From the NCBI GenBank assembly GCA_964444365.1, contig CAYUHJ010000001.1, positions 1 through 64,000 of the forward strand: a stretch of 64,000 nt of DNA, in the 5' to 3' direction. Below are positions 50,035 to 58,737 of the stretch, in pieces. Source of the DNA: CAYUHJ01 sp964444365 (lineage in GTDB: Bacteria > Planctomycetota > Planctomycetia > Gemmatales > Gemmataceae). The notes beneath the pieces are model-generated. The model saw only the letters and a program-made list of their open reading frames with translations. It made no database searches and was not told the origin of the DNA. The position numbers were made by a program, and so were the translations under genes. Positions within the stretch are counted from its first letter, which is position 1; every line of letters begins with the position of its first letter.

Positions 50035-51111
50035 CTACTTCCCGGCGGAGTTCAGGAACACGTCCATCTGCTGGCCGACGTACAGGGGCTTTCCCTTGGT
50101 CTCGATCGCGTAAATGACCTGAAGGACCCGGGTGTCGACCCGTTCCGTGTTGCCGCCCGTCAGGGACTTCTTGGGGATCACGTAGGGTTCGACGCGGACG
50201 AACGTGACCGGGTAGCCTTGACCCGCCTGGCCCCGCGGGGAGGCGGTGCCGGACAGCGACGGGTGGAACCGGGCGATGTCGTTTTCGTCGACGTCGACCC
50301 GGACGTGCAGCCTCCCGACGCGGCCGAGCACGACCATCGCGGAGCCGGGGACGGTGCCCACGTACTCGCCGGGGCGGACGTTCACCTGAAGGACGTGGTA
50401 CTCGGTGTCGTCGGCCGCCGCCGACTCGCCGAGCCGCGGGGCGCGGGCGGTCAGCCGGTCGAGCTCGACGCGGGTCTGGTCGGCCTGGGCCTTCGCCTGC
50501 CGGACGGCCGCCGCCGCGACGAGCTTGTCCGACCGCCATGCCCCCGCCTTCAGCAGTGCGAGGTCCGCCTCCGCCTTCGCGACCTGAGCCTTTGCCACCT
50601 CGACGGCCATCTCCCGGCGGGTGACTTCCTCCTCGGAAATGGCACTCGTCCCGGCGAGCCGGCGGTACCGCTCGTAGACCTGGACCTGGTCCCGGAGGTT
50701 GGCCTTCGCCTCCGTCAGCTTCGCCTCCGCGGGCGGCACCTCTTCCGGCCGCGGCATCATGTTCAACTTCTCGGCGGAGGCTTCGGCGCTGGCCAGGGTC
50801 GCGAGCCGGCTTTCGAGCTCCGCCCTCAGTTGCCGGTCGTCGAGCCGGAACAGCGGCTGCCCCGGCCGGACGGTCTGCCCGACCTTGACCAGCACGCAGT
50901 CGACGACGCCGGGAACGTGCGAGCCGACGGCGATGTTCTCCGTCTCGGACTCGACGAGGCCGGCCCCCGCGAGCTGCTTCGGGTACGGGGACTTCGCCGG
51001 CTCCACGGGCGGGGCCACGGGCGGCGACTGCTGCTGGGCCTTCGTCATTTGCACGACGGCGAACCCGAGGGCGATCACCGCCGCCGCGGGCAGGACGTAT
51101 CGCTTGAGCAT
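50035..51111 (-). CDS. HlyD/DevB-like membrane-fusion protein
   Basis: A 358-residue periplasmic adaptor with an N-terminal anchor (MLKRYVLPAAAVIALGFAVV), a biotinyl-lipoyl-like segment (VLVKVGQTVRPGQPLFRLDD), a coiled-coil hairpin (about 100-210, ELESRLATLASAEASAEKL, KAQVAKAEADLALLKAGA) and beta-barrel parts (VVLGRVGRLHVRVDVDENDI). GGGGA stands close to the ATG at 51111. It is the last gene of the TetR - permease - ATPase - HlyD set, 11 bp after the ATPase gene. With the FtsX-type permease it recalls cyanobacterial DevBCA exporters; the cargo is unknown. Confidence 0.88.
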   Translation of the reverse strand: MLKRYVLPAAAVIALGFAVVQMTKAQQQSPPVAPPVEPAKSPYPKQLAGAGLVESETENIAVGSHVPGVVDCVLVKVGQTVRPGQPLFRLDDRQLRAELESRLATLASAEASAEKLNMMPRPEEVPPAEAKLTEAKANLRDQVQVYERYRRLAGTSAISEEEVTRREMAVEVAKAQVAKAEADLALLKAGAWRSDKLVAAAAVRQAKAQADQTRVELDRLTARAPRLGESAAADDTEYHVLQVNVRPGEYVGTVPGSAMVVLGRVGRLHVRVDVDENDIARFHPSLSGTASPRGQAGQGYPVTFVRVEPYVIPKKSLTGGNTERVDTRVLQVIYAIETKGKPLYVGQQMDVFLNSAGK

Positions 51112-51122
51112 GGCTTTCCCCT

Positions 51123-51851
51123 TTAGTGAGACCCGAACTCGTGGCCGTACGCCTTCGCCTTCACGGACTCGATCGCGCCGTCGGACATTTCCACGATGCG
51201 GTCGCCGAAGTCGTACACCCGGCTGTCGTGCGTCACCACGACGACGGCTCGGTCGGGTTGAACCGCAACTTCCCGGATCAGCCCCATCACAGTCCGGCCG
51301 CTGGCCGCGTCGAGGGCAGCAGTCGGTTCGTCGCAGACGAGCAGTTTCGGCTCGTGAACGAGGGCCCGTGCGATGGCGACCCGCTGCTGCTGGCCGCCGG
51401 ACAGTTGGTTCGGGAACGACTTCAGCCGGCTCCCGAGGCCGACCGCGTCGAGCAGGTGGGCGGCCTTGGCCATCGCCTTCTTTCGGTCCCAGCCCGCGAT
51501 CAGGAGCGGGACGCAGGCGTTCTCGGTGGCCGTCATCGCCGGGAGCAGGTTGTACTGCTGGAACACGAACCCGATGTTCGCGCCGCGAAACCGGACCTTC
51601 TTGCTGCCGCCCATCTTGCCGAGGTTCTGGCCGAGGACTTCGACCTCCCCCGCGGTCGGATCGAGCAACCCGGCCACGACCGAAATCAGCGTCGTCTTCC
51701 CGCACCCGGACGGGCCGACGAGCAGGACGAGTTCGCCGTAGGGCAGGTCGAGCGACACGTCCCGGAGGGCGACGGTGCGGGCGTCGGCGGTGCCGAACTC
51801 CTTGCGGACGTTCGCCAGGCGGACGGCAGACTTCGTGGCGGTGGCGATCAT
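51123..51851 (-). CDS. ABC transporter ATP-binding protein (LolD/DevA/MacB type)
   Basis: A 242-residue ATPase with Walker A GPSGCGKTT (46-54), Q-loop FVFQQYNLLP, signature LSGGQQQRVAIARAL, Walker B LLVCDEPTAALD and H-loop THDSR. It resembles ATPases that serve FtsX-fold permeases (LolD, MacB, DevA). The permease gene upstream is separated from it by a roughly 170-bp repeat-bearing gap (51852-52019); the HlyD gene lies 11 bp downstream. Confidence 0.92.
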   Translation of the reverse strand: MIATATKSAVRLANVRKEFGTADARTVALRDVSLDLPYGELVLLVGPSGCGKTTLISVVAGLLDPTAGEVEVLGQNLGKMGGSKKVRFRGANIGFVFQQYNLLPAMTATENACVPLLIAGWDRKKAMAKAAHLLDAVGLGSRLKSFPNQLSGGQQQRVAIARALVHEPKLLVCDEPTAALDAASGRTVMGLIREVAVQPDRAVVVVTHDSRVYDFGDRIVEMSDGAIESVKAKAYGHEFGSH

Positions 51852-51860
51852 CGTTTGCTT

Positions 51861-52010
51861 TCTCCCCTCTCCCCGTGGGGGAGAGGGGCTGGGGGTGAGG
51901 GGAACGCCTTCACGACCGGCGAACTCTCTTGCCCAGGGCTGAACTTTCTTTCCTGTTGCGGTCTTCCCCTCACCCGGCCTGCGGCCACCCTCTCCCCCAC
52001 GGGGCGAGGG
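51861..52010. repeat. C/G-rich repeat pair (CCCCTCTCCCC...GGGGTGAGGGG type)
   Basis: Two inverted copies: 51861-51903 (hairpin CCCCTCTCCCCGTGGGGGAGAGGGG followed by a GGGGGTGAGGGG tail) and 51963-52010. They lie inside the operon, between the permease and ATPase genes. Similar to 18779-18876 and 54026-54160. Confidence 0.9.
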
Positions 52011-52019
52011 TCAAAACTC

Positions 52020-53168
52020 TCACCGGAACACGACCCCCGCTTCGAGGAACAGCACGCGCCGCATGCTCAGCAGCGCGGACACCGCGACGATGACCACGAC
52101 CGCGCCCGCCGTGAGCAGCATGATTTGCCAGCAGAAGTAGAAGGCGGGTGGCGTGCTCTTCACGGCGGCGGTGAACACCACGCCGAACAACGCCGCCCCG
52201 CCGACGCCCAGGCCGTACCCGATCACCCCGACGACGAGCCCTTGCAGGAGGATCATTCCCACCAACCGCGGGTTCGACACGCCCATCGCCTTCAGGGAGC
52301 CGAACTGCTTCAGGTTCTCGATCGTGAACAGGTAGAACGTCTGCCCGGCGATCGCGCAGCCGACGAAAAACCCGAGCGCGACCGTGATGCCAAAGTTAAT
52401 GGGAATGCCCGTCCGCTTCATGTAGTAGCCGATCGTCGTCCAGAAGAACTCGTCGTTCGTCTGGGCCTTCAGGCGGGTTTCCGCCTCGATCTTCCGCGCG
52501 AGGTCCTCGTGGCCGACGCCCGGCTTGGCCTTCGCCAGAATGAACGTCAGCGTCTTCCGCTCCTGCGGGACGAACCGCACCGCCTGCGAGTACGTGCTGT
52601 ACAGGATGGGGAACGTCTGGAACGTCGGGTTGCACACGCACTGGCCGACGATCACCGCCCGCTTGTCGTTCATTTCCAGGGTCTTGCCGGGCGCGAACGG
52701 CTCGTCGCCGAAGAGGTATCGCCAGCCGAACTCGTCGATGATGACGGCGTCCGGCTGCCGTAAATCTTCGATCGACCCCACGAGCATCCGCTCCGGGGCG
52801 GGCGCGCCCGTCAGCGAGGCGTCGTCGACGCCGATCAGGATCATCTGCTGGAAGTTGCCGTCCGCGAGCCGCGCCCGGCCGAGCCCCTTGTACAGCCGGA
52901 CCGCCCACTCGACGCCCTCGACGCCGCGGACGACCTGCAACTTCCCCTCGGACATGGGTTTTACGTAGTCCACGAACTGGACGTTGTCGTCCATCACCCA
53001 CAGGTCCGCGCCTCGAATGTCGCGGATCTGGCTGGTCGTGTTCCGCATCAGCCCGCAGAAGATGGCGCTCTGCTGGGACATGAGCAGGGCGGCGAACGCG
53101 ACCCCGAACACGATGCCGAGGTATTTGGACGTGTCCCCGGTGAGCATCCGCAGCGCGACCCAGTTCAT
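52020..53168 (-). CDS. FtsX/DevC-like ABC transporter permease
   Basis: A 382-residue permease with one N-terminal helix (about 15-35, KYLGIVFGVAFAALLMSQQS), a long periplasmic domain (about 40-255; RGADLWVMDDNVQFVDYVKP, DEFGWRYLFGDEPFAPG) and three C-terminal helices (FGITVALGFFVGCAIAGQTF, GMILLQGLVVGVIGYGLGVG, MLLTAGAVVVIVAVSALLSM). This is the MacB/DevC permease layout; ENLKQFGSLKAMGVSNPRLV is the cytoplasmic coupling segment. Its ATG overlaps the TetR stop (ATGA, 53165-53168), so the regulator and permease are translationally coupled. With the ATPase and HlyD proteins it should export small molecules or lipids. Confidence 0.9.
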   Translation of the reverse strand: MNWVALRMLTGDTSKYLGIVFGVAFAALLMSQQSAIFCGLMRNTTSQIRDIRGADLWVMDDNVQFVDYVKPMSEGKLQVVRGVEGVEWAVRLYKGLGRARLADGNFQQMILIGVDDASLTGAPAPERMLVGSIEDLRQPDAVIIDEFGWRYLFGDEPFAPGKTLEMNDKRAVIVGQCVCNPTFQTFPILYSTYSQAVRFVPQERKTLTFILAKAKPGVGHEDLARKIEAETRLKAQTNDEFFWTTIGYYMKRTGIPINFGITVALGFFVGCAIAGQTFYLFTIENLKQFGSLKAMGVSNPRLVGMILLQGLVVGVIGYGLGVGGAALFGVVFTAAVKSTPPAFYFCWQIMLLTAGAVVVIVAVSALLSMRRVLFLEAGVVFR

Positions 53169-53812
53169 CGGCGGCCTCCCACGGGTTCACCGACCCCCAG
53201 CGCCGCCAGCGTGAACCGCGTCACGTGGTCGGTCACCATCTCCAGGTCGAGGGCGTCCACGGGTTCCTTGCCGAAGATCAGTTCCGCGACCGGCCGGTTC
53301 TGGCGGTAGAACAGAATCTGCCCCATGACACTAAATCCGATCATGAGCACCTTGGCGGGGTCGTGGTCCGGGAGCAGGGTTGTCAGAATTTCCCGGAGCC
53401 GGAACGCAACCGGCTGGATGAACTCCTGGACGACGACGTGGGCGGCCTTTCCGGGGTTGGCCATCTCGCGCATCATCAGTTTCATCGCGCTCGGACTCGC
53501 CGGGGCGTGCATGCGTCCGACCATGACGGCGATGAAGCCACGGAGCAGGTCCAGCGGGGGGGCGTCCGGCGGAAACTCCGGGAACGGGCCTTCAGCACTG
53601 CAAACGTGCGCCCGCTTCACGGCTTCGATGTAAAGCCGTTCCTTGTCCCCGAAGTAGTAGTTGACCGAGGCCACGTTCATTCCAGCCCGCTTGCAGATTT
53701 CCCGCACGGATGCGGCATCGAAGCCGTGATCGGCGAACTCTTGCATCGCCGCATCGAGCAGCCGTAAAGCCTGTTCCGAATGAGGTTTCGGTTCCGACAA
53801 CGGAGACGCCAT
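53165..53812 (-). CDS. TetR-family regulator, CecR-like
   Basis: A 215-residue regulator. The N-terminal helix-turn-helix reads LLDAAMQEFADHGFDAASVR followed by ICKRAGMNVASVNYYFGDKE. The C-terminal domain (KLMMREMANPGKAAHVVVQE and FSVMGQILFYRQNRPV) matches CecR (E. coli YbiH), which heads an operon with the YbhG-F-S-R exporter. Here it likewise heads a permease-ATPase-HlyD operon, so self-regulated control of export is likely. Start 53812 was chosen since MASPLSEPKPHSEQ opens the family-like part. A perfect CAAACGTTTG palindrome lies 22 bp upstream of the start. Confidence 0.9.
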   Translation of the reverse strand: MASPLSEPKPHSEQALRLLDAAMQEFADHGFDAASVREICKRAGMNVASVNYYFGDKERLYIEAVKRAHVCSAEGPFPEFPPDAPPLDLLRGFIAVMVGRMHAPASPSAMKLMMREMANPGKAAHVVVQEFIQPVAFRLREILTTLLPDHDPAKVLMIGFSVMGQILFYRQNRPVAELIFGKEPVDALDLEMVTDHVTRFTLAALGVGEPVGGRR

Positions 53813-53833
53813 GGGGAGGGCTCGCGTTCCATG

Positions 53834-53843
53834 CAAACGTTTG
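53834..53843. promoter_or_regulatory. Candidate TetR operator CAAACGTTTG
   Basis: A perfect 10-bp palindrome 22 bp upstream of the TetR start. A second palindrome, TTAAAATC-AA-GATTTTAA, is at 53884-53901. On the minus strand TTGATT, 16 nt, TAGAGT could be a promoter between them. Binding is inferred from position only. Confidence 0.45.
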
Positions 53844-54025
53844 TTTCGGCCAGGAGCCTGTCTACACTCTAGCCAACAACCGTTTAAAATCAAGATTTTA
53901 ACCTGTGAGATCGGCAAAGAACTGCCACAAGGCAGGTGTGGAGATAAAGGGATTGGTTGAGGGGTCAACAGCGTCGAAATCTGAAGTCAGTAGGAGTGAC
54001 GCAGTCGAGGGGTTCTAGGAATGGC

Positions 54026-54160
54026 TTTTCTCCCCTCTCCCCGCTGGGGAGAGGGGCCGGGGGTGAGGGGTGAACCTCCGTCCCGTTTGAGCGATTGCGA
54101 GTGGGTGAAGGCTTTCCCCCCTCCCCCCATCCCTCTCCTCCGCCGGGGGAGGGGGACAAA
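54026..54160. repeat. C/G-rich repeat pair
   Basis: Copy 1 (54026-54072) has the hairpin TCCCCTCTCCCC...GGGGAGAGGGG and a GGGGGTGAGGGG tail; copy 2 (54113-54160) has a CCCCCCTCCCCCCATCCCTC stretch and GGGGGAGGGGG. Same family as 18779-18876 and 51861-52010. Confidence 0.85.
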
Positions 54161-54380
54161 ACCGCCCCAGACACCAACTCCGTATCTCCTAGTCAGGTTC
54201 GTTCGGTGGACACAGGCTCGGGAAGGGGTATGCCCGCCGGTCAGAGATGGGTCGCGGTCCGACTCAATGCGATGCTGCCCGCGTCCCCCCCCTCCGCCGT
54301 TTAGCAGTGCGGAGGCGGGACGGGGGATGTCGTAAAACAATAGGGTGTTCTGTCAAACCGTTACGAGTGCCCACCGCGGG

Positions 54381-55736
54381 TTACGCGGTCAGGTCCTTCA
54401 ACGGTCCGGTGCTGTCGGCGAACTTTTCGACCGGAACGTCGACGGCGTTCAGCATGGTCACGAACAGGTTCGCCATCGGAACCTTCTTCGGCCCCTCGAA
54501 GGCGTGGAGCTTCCCGTGCCGGATGCCGAGGCCGCCGCCGCCGGCGAGTTGAAGGGGGTAGTTCTTGCCGCTGTGGGCCGCGTGCGGGTGGGCCGACCCC
54601 CACAACACCACGGTGTTGTCGAGCATGCTGCCGGTCCCCTCCTTCGCGTCGCGCAGCCGGGTCAGGAAGTAGGCGTGCTGCTCTGCCCGCCAGCGGTCCC
54701 AGTGGCCGGACTCGATGGGCCGCTTGTGGGACAGGTCGTGGGTCGCCCCCTTGTACCCGAGGGCGTAGGTCGCGTAGTTCCAGGTCGCGCTGTCCTGCGA
54801 GTATTCACTCTCCAGCATCAGCGTCGCGTACCGGGTGGCGTCCGTCTGGAACGCCAGGAAGATGAGGTCGTACAGGCACCGGATGTACTCCTTCGGATCG
54901 GTCGGGGGGGCGTCGGTGTTCGGGGCCTTCCCCTCCGGCTTCGGCACCGGCCGGTTGGTCCACTCGTTCGTTCGCTGGACCCGCTTCTCGATCGCCCGGA
55001 CCGATTCGAGGTACTCGTCCACGGTCGCGCGGTCCTCGCGGCCGAGCCGGCCCTGGAACCCGCGGCTGTTTTCGAGCAGCAGGTCGAGGATGCTCGCCTC
55101 GCGCTTGAGCCGCGCCCGGACGCCCCCGACCGACTCCCCCTCGTACGGGGTGAAGAGCCGCTGGAAGATTTCCTTCGGCTTGTTGAGCGACGGGATCGGC
55201 TTGCCGGGGCCGCGGTGGGACAGCGTCTTCGACATCCCGTAGGAGCCGGTCCCGCCCTCGGTGCCGAGCACGAGCGACGGGTAGCGGGTGAGGTGGCCGT
55301 GCTTGTTCGCCGCCACCTGGTCGACCGAGATGTTGTTCTGCTTCTCGTGGCCGGTCATGTCGGCCCCGGTCGCGAACACGTCGCCGGAGCTGTGCCCGCC
55401 GAGGGTCCAGCCGCCGGCGTGGTCGAGCCCGCGGAGGTAGGTGACGTGGTCCTTGAGCGGGGCGAACGGCTCGCTCGACTTGTTGAAGGTGAGCGGGCCG
55501 GGGGTCGGGCACGGCCACCAGCTCCACTCGTCGTGCCCCTTCGTCTTCCCGTCCGGTACGCCGGCGACCGCGCCGGGCATGTACGCCCCGTAAGCGAAGT
55601 AGCTGATCAGCAACCGCTTCGGCCGCGCGGCGGCAGGAGCCTCTGCCCCCATCGCCCGGAGCATCGGCAGCGCGAGCGCCACCCCGCCGCCGTACAGCAA
55701 CTCCCGTCGGTTCAGGTGCCAGGGTCGGGCGGTCAT
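54381..55736 (-). CDS. DUF1552 family secreted protein
   Basis: A 451-residue protein with a twin-arginine-like N-terminus (MTARPWHLNRRELLYGGGVALALPML). DUF1552 signatures include LISYFAYGAYMPGAVAG, LRGLDHAGGWTLGGHSSGDV, SVDQVAANKHGHLTRYPSL, ESEYSQDSATWNY and VVLWGSAHPHAAHSGKNYPL. It is encoded directly after the DUF1592-type protein with an ATGA overlap (55733-55736), the standard pairing of these families. Both are thought to be exported; no enzymatic role is established. A Cys- or metal-based mechanism is not evident. Confidence 0.92.
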   Translation of the reverse strand: MTARPWHLNRRELLYGGGVALALPMLRAMGAEAPAAARPKRLLISYFAYGAYMPGAVAGVPDGKTKGHDEWSWWPCPTPGPLTFNKSSEPFAPLKDHVTYLRGLDHAGGWTLGGHSSGDVFATGADMTGHEKQNNISVDQVAANKHGHLTRYPSLVLGTEGGTGSYGMSKTLSHRGPGKPIPSLNKPKEIFQRLFTPYEGESVGGVRARLKREASILDLLLENSRGFQGRLGREDRATVDEYLESVRAIEKRVQRTNEWTNRPVPKPEGKAPNTDAPPTDPKEYIRCLYDLIFLAFQTDATRYATLMLESEYSQDSATWNYATYALGYKGATHDLSHKRPIESGHWDRWRAEQHAYFLTRLRDAKEGTGSMLDNTVVLWGSAHPHAAHSGKNYPLQLAGGGGLGIRHGKLHAFEGPKKVPMANLFVTMLNAVDVPVEKFADSTGPLKDLTA

Positions 55737-58309
55737 GGGGCTTTCCTTTCGGGGGTCGGGTTGCGGAACGAGTCGTGCCGACAGATCGCCACGATCATGT
55801 CCCGCATCCCGTACCCGGTTTTTCGAACGCCGTCGTGGAGGTCGTCGAGGACGAAGCGGTCCCGCCAGGTGAGCGCCCGGCCGTGCCCGTAGACGTACAG
55901 CCGCCGCAGGACGTTCCGGGCGACGTCGTCCCGACGGTCCTTCAGAAGGTACGCCTTGAGTTCCGCCATCCCGTTAACGGTCGGACCGTTCGGAACCCGG
56001 GCGTCGGCCTGGACGGCGATCGTGTTCAACGTACTCAGGTAGTCCGAATACCCTGTCAGATTCTTGTGCGCGGCCGTGCTGAACGGCTTCACCCGGGTTC
56101 CCTCTTTCGGCACGACGGGCTGGTACTTCCCGATCGCGTTGTATTGCTCGAACGGGATGCCCCACGGGTCGAGGCGGACGTGACAGGCGTTACAACTCGG
56201 CTGCTGTCGGTGCTTCGCGAGCAGGTCCTTGATCGTGGTGGCCTTCTCGGCGGACGCCCCGGCCGTGTCCGACAGGGCGGGTACGTCCGCCGGCGGGGCC
56301 GGCACGTCTTCGCCCAGGATCGCCTCGCGGAGCCAGACGGCGCGGTAGATCGGGTGCGGGGCCGACCCGGTCCCGTTGCCGATCAACACCGAGCCGTGGG
56401 TCAGCAGCCCGCCGAGCCGGTGTTCCGGCTTCACCGGGACGGGCCGAATCTCGTGCCCCTGGACCCCGGGCACGCCGTAGTGAACGGCGAGGCGTTGGTT
56501 CAGGCACGCGAAGTCGGAATCCACGACGTCGAGAACGCTGCGGTTCTCCCGGATCAGCACGGAAACGAACGCCAGCGTCTCGTCGACCATGTCGTCGCGG
56601 ACGGTGGGTCGGTGCGGCTCCTCGGTCCCCGCCCGCTCGCCGAGTGGGACGTAGTAGAGGAACCGCGGGAACAGGTCGCGGTTGATCGGCACCGTCTGCG
56701 TTTTGTCGAGGCTCAGCCACTGCCGGCCGAAGACCCGGACGAAGTCCCGCGCCCGCGGGTCGGCCAGCAGCCTGAGAACCTGCTTCTCGACCGCCGCCGG
56801 TTTGTCGAGCTCTCCGCTGGCGGCCAGGGCCAGCAACTCGTCGTCGGGCATGCTCGCCCACAGGAAGTAGGACAGCCGGCTCGCGAGGGCGTACCGCCGC
56901 TCGGCTGCGTCCGCCGGCGTGCCGTTCACCATCAAGAACTGCGGCGTCACCAGGGCCAGCGCGAGTGTCTCCCGGAGCGTGGCTTCGACCGTCTTCAACT
57001 CCGGCTTCAAGGTGGCGTAGATCGACGCGAACCGGGCGACCTCGGGTTCGGTCGCCGGCCGGCGGAACGCGCGGGTCAGGAACCGCCGGAGGACGTCGCG
57101 GACGTACCTGTCCGGGTCCGAGTCCCGGAGCGGCGAATCGAACAGGATTCGCGTGTGGTGCTCGGGCGGCCAAACGTCCGCGACCGGCCCCTCGAACTCG
57201 ATCCAGTCGATCGTCGCGACCGGGAGGTCCCGCATCCGCGGCTTGCGGAAGCCGTTCTCGTCGTTCAGGGTGCCGTCGTCGTAGAGGTTCTGCGGGGTGA
57301 CGAACACCGCGTCGGGCAGCGGCTTGTCCTTCTGCTTGCGTCCGGTCGCGACCGGGACGTTCTCGAGCCGACCGCGGAATTCGTAGACTTTGGGCTTCTC
57401 CCCGGCCGTCAGGCGGACCGTCCCCACCGGCTCGGTCCGGGGGGTCGAAAGGTTGACGTTCAGGTCCTCTCCGGCCACGATCCGGAGGGGCATCTCGGTG
57501 ACGCCGGCCGGGAACGTGGCGGACGCCTGAACCCGAACCCGGAACTCGCCGGTCCGGGGGACGCCCGTGACGGACATCCCCTGGGACGCCGACAGCCGCC
57601 CGCCCGGCCACACCCCGAGTTCGTTCGGTTCGAGCCGGCCGTCCGGTTGCGGGGCTCCCGGTGTCGGCTTCCATTCCTGGCGCTTCTTCACGGGCTGAGG
57701 CTTCGCGGAGTCGACGATGGCACTGGCGAGCACCCTGCGGGCGATGGCCCGGTAGCCGTCGAGTTGCTCCGGTCCCAGCCGCATGAACTCGGGGGTGTTC
57801 GTGAAATGGTACGGTTTGGTCGGATCCTTCGGCAGATCCTCCAGTACCTTGATCTCGAAGCCGAACAGGTCGCGGAGGGTGTTCTGGTATTCGACGTTGG
57901 TCATCCGCCGCAACTGGGGAGGCGTTTCCCCCCGGACCCGGGCGGCCTCGGCCTTCAGCGCGGCTCGGACCCACTCGATGACGGCCCGGCGGTCGTCCGG
58001 CGACGGCTGTTCGCTGGACTCCGGCGGCATGGCCCGGTGATGAAGGACGTCGAGAATCTTGTCCCACCGCTTGGGGCCCGCCCCGGCCGCGACGTCTGCC
58101 GTCAGGGTGTGGAGCGCGACCCCGGCCTTGGCGCGGTCAGGGCCGTGGCACCCGACGCAATGGCGGTCGAAGAAGGGCGCGACGACGCGGCGGAACGAGA
58201 CCCCGAGGTCGTCGGCAGCGGCGGCGCGGGGCGAACGGTCACTCAGGGCGACGACAGCCACACTCGCGAGAATCGCACCCGAAACCCATCGGCGGGGAGG
58301 AGGTCGCAT
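55733..58309 (-). CDS. DUF1587/DUF1595/DUF1592/DUF1588/DUF1585 multi-domain secreted protein
   Basis: An 858-residue planctomycete cytochrome-like protein. Near the N-terminus FDRHCVGCHGPDRAK gives a c-type haem motif (PSCyt1-like). Then come DUF1587 (LRRMTNVEYQNTLRDLFGF), DUF1595 (RRFLTRAFRRPATEPEVARF), DUF1592 (RLSYFLWASMPDDELLALAA), DUF1588 (GNGTGSAPHPIYRAVWLREA and a second haem motif SCNACHVRLDPWGIPFEQYN) and DUF1585 (YLLKDRRDDVARNVLRRLYV). Start 58309 (MRPPPRRW) opens a signal-like segment; an upstream ATG at 58438 is less likely. It is coupled to the DUF1552 gene. Confidence 0.92.
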   Translation of the reverse strand: MRPPPRRWVSGAILASVAVVALSDRSPRAAAADDLGVSFRRVVAPFFDRHCVGCHGPDRAKAGVALHTLTADVAAGAGPKRWDKILDVLHHRAMPPESSEQPSPDDRRAVIEWVRAALKAEAARVRGETPPQLRRMTNVEYQNTLRDLFGFEIKVLEDLPKDPTKPYHFTNTPEFMRLGPEQLDGYRAIARRVLASAIVDSAKPQPVKKRQEWKPTPGAPQPDGRLEPNELGVWPGGRLSASQGMSVTGVPRTGEFRVRVQASATFPAGVTEMPLRIVAGEDLNVNLSTPRTEPVGTVRLTAGEKPKVYEFRGRLENVPVATGRKQKDKPLPDAVFVTPQNLYDDGTLNDENGFRKPRMRDLPVATIDWIEFEGPVADVWPPEHHTRILFDSPLRDSDPDRYVRDVLRRFLTRAFRRPATEPEVARFASIYATLKPELKTVEATLRETLALALVTPQFLMVNGTPADAAERRYALASRLSYFLWASMPDDELLALAASGELDKPAAVEKQVLRLLADPRARDFVRVFGRQWLSLDKTQTVPINRDLFPRFLYYVPLGERAGTEEPHRPTVRDDMVDETLAFVSVLIRENRSVLDVVDSDFACLNQRLAVHYGVPGVQGHEIRPVPVKPEHRLGGLLTHGSVLIGNGTGSAPHPIYRAVWLREAILGEDVPAPPADVPALSDTAGASAEKATTIKDLLAKHRQQPSCNACHVRLDPWGIPFEQYNAIGKYQPVVPKEGTRVKPFSTAAHKNLTGYSDYLSTLNTIAVQADARVPNGPTVNGMAELKAYLLKDRRDDVARNVLRRLYVYGHGRALTWRDRFVLDDLHDGVRKTGYGMRDMIVAICRHDSFRNPTPERKAP

Positions 58310-58737
58310 ACCAAAGCACCCGTTACGCGCCCGGACGGGAAGGGGATGAAGGCCAGACCCGTGAGCCTGATGGAAGCCGCCGCCGCTTGCGAAGTTTATT
58401 CTGGTACGGCCGAGCACTGCGCACAAGAAAAAATGCAACGAATCCCGGAATGGTGCCTACTTTGCCCCCTCAGCGGGCTCGGACGGGCATGGTGTTGCCT
58501 ACGAGTTGACGACAACAGACTCCGCCGAAAGTCCGTCGGCTCGGCGTCAGAAGTGGATGTGTGTCGATTGCGAGGGGGATACCTGCCGTGTTGACGGCGG
58601 GTACCATGTCCTGCGAAGAAAGCGAGAACGCCACGGTCACCAACGGCTGCCATCGCGACCGCGGTCACCTGCTTTCGCGCACTTCCTCATCCCGCATGGC
58701 GGGATCGTGCTTCGGTAACCACTCGGCAGACGGGTTG
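58310..58737. other. Intergenic region, 428 bp
   Basis: It lies between the DUF1592-type gene and the small haem protein gene, both on the minus strand. Composition is somewhat lower in GC. No RNA gene, repeat family or convincing frame was recognised; it likely holds the promoter of the DUF1592-DUF1552 operon. Confidence 0.5.

Larger units (their letters stand above)
53813..54380. other. Intergenic region upstream of the TetR operon, 568 bp
   Basis: It contains the TetR-operon palindromes near 53834-53901, a C/G-rich repeat pair at 54026-54160 and a further imperfect palindrome at about 54282-54325 (CCTCCGC/GCGGAGG stem). No gene was recognised. Confidence 0.6.

Noticed and set aside
58310..58737. 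Possible RNA gene or small protein upstream of the DUF1592-type gene
   Set aside because: No tRNA-like fold, no repeated motif and no convincing start with ribosome-binding site could be found by eye.
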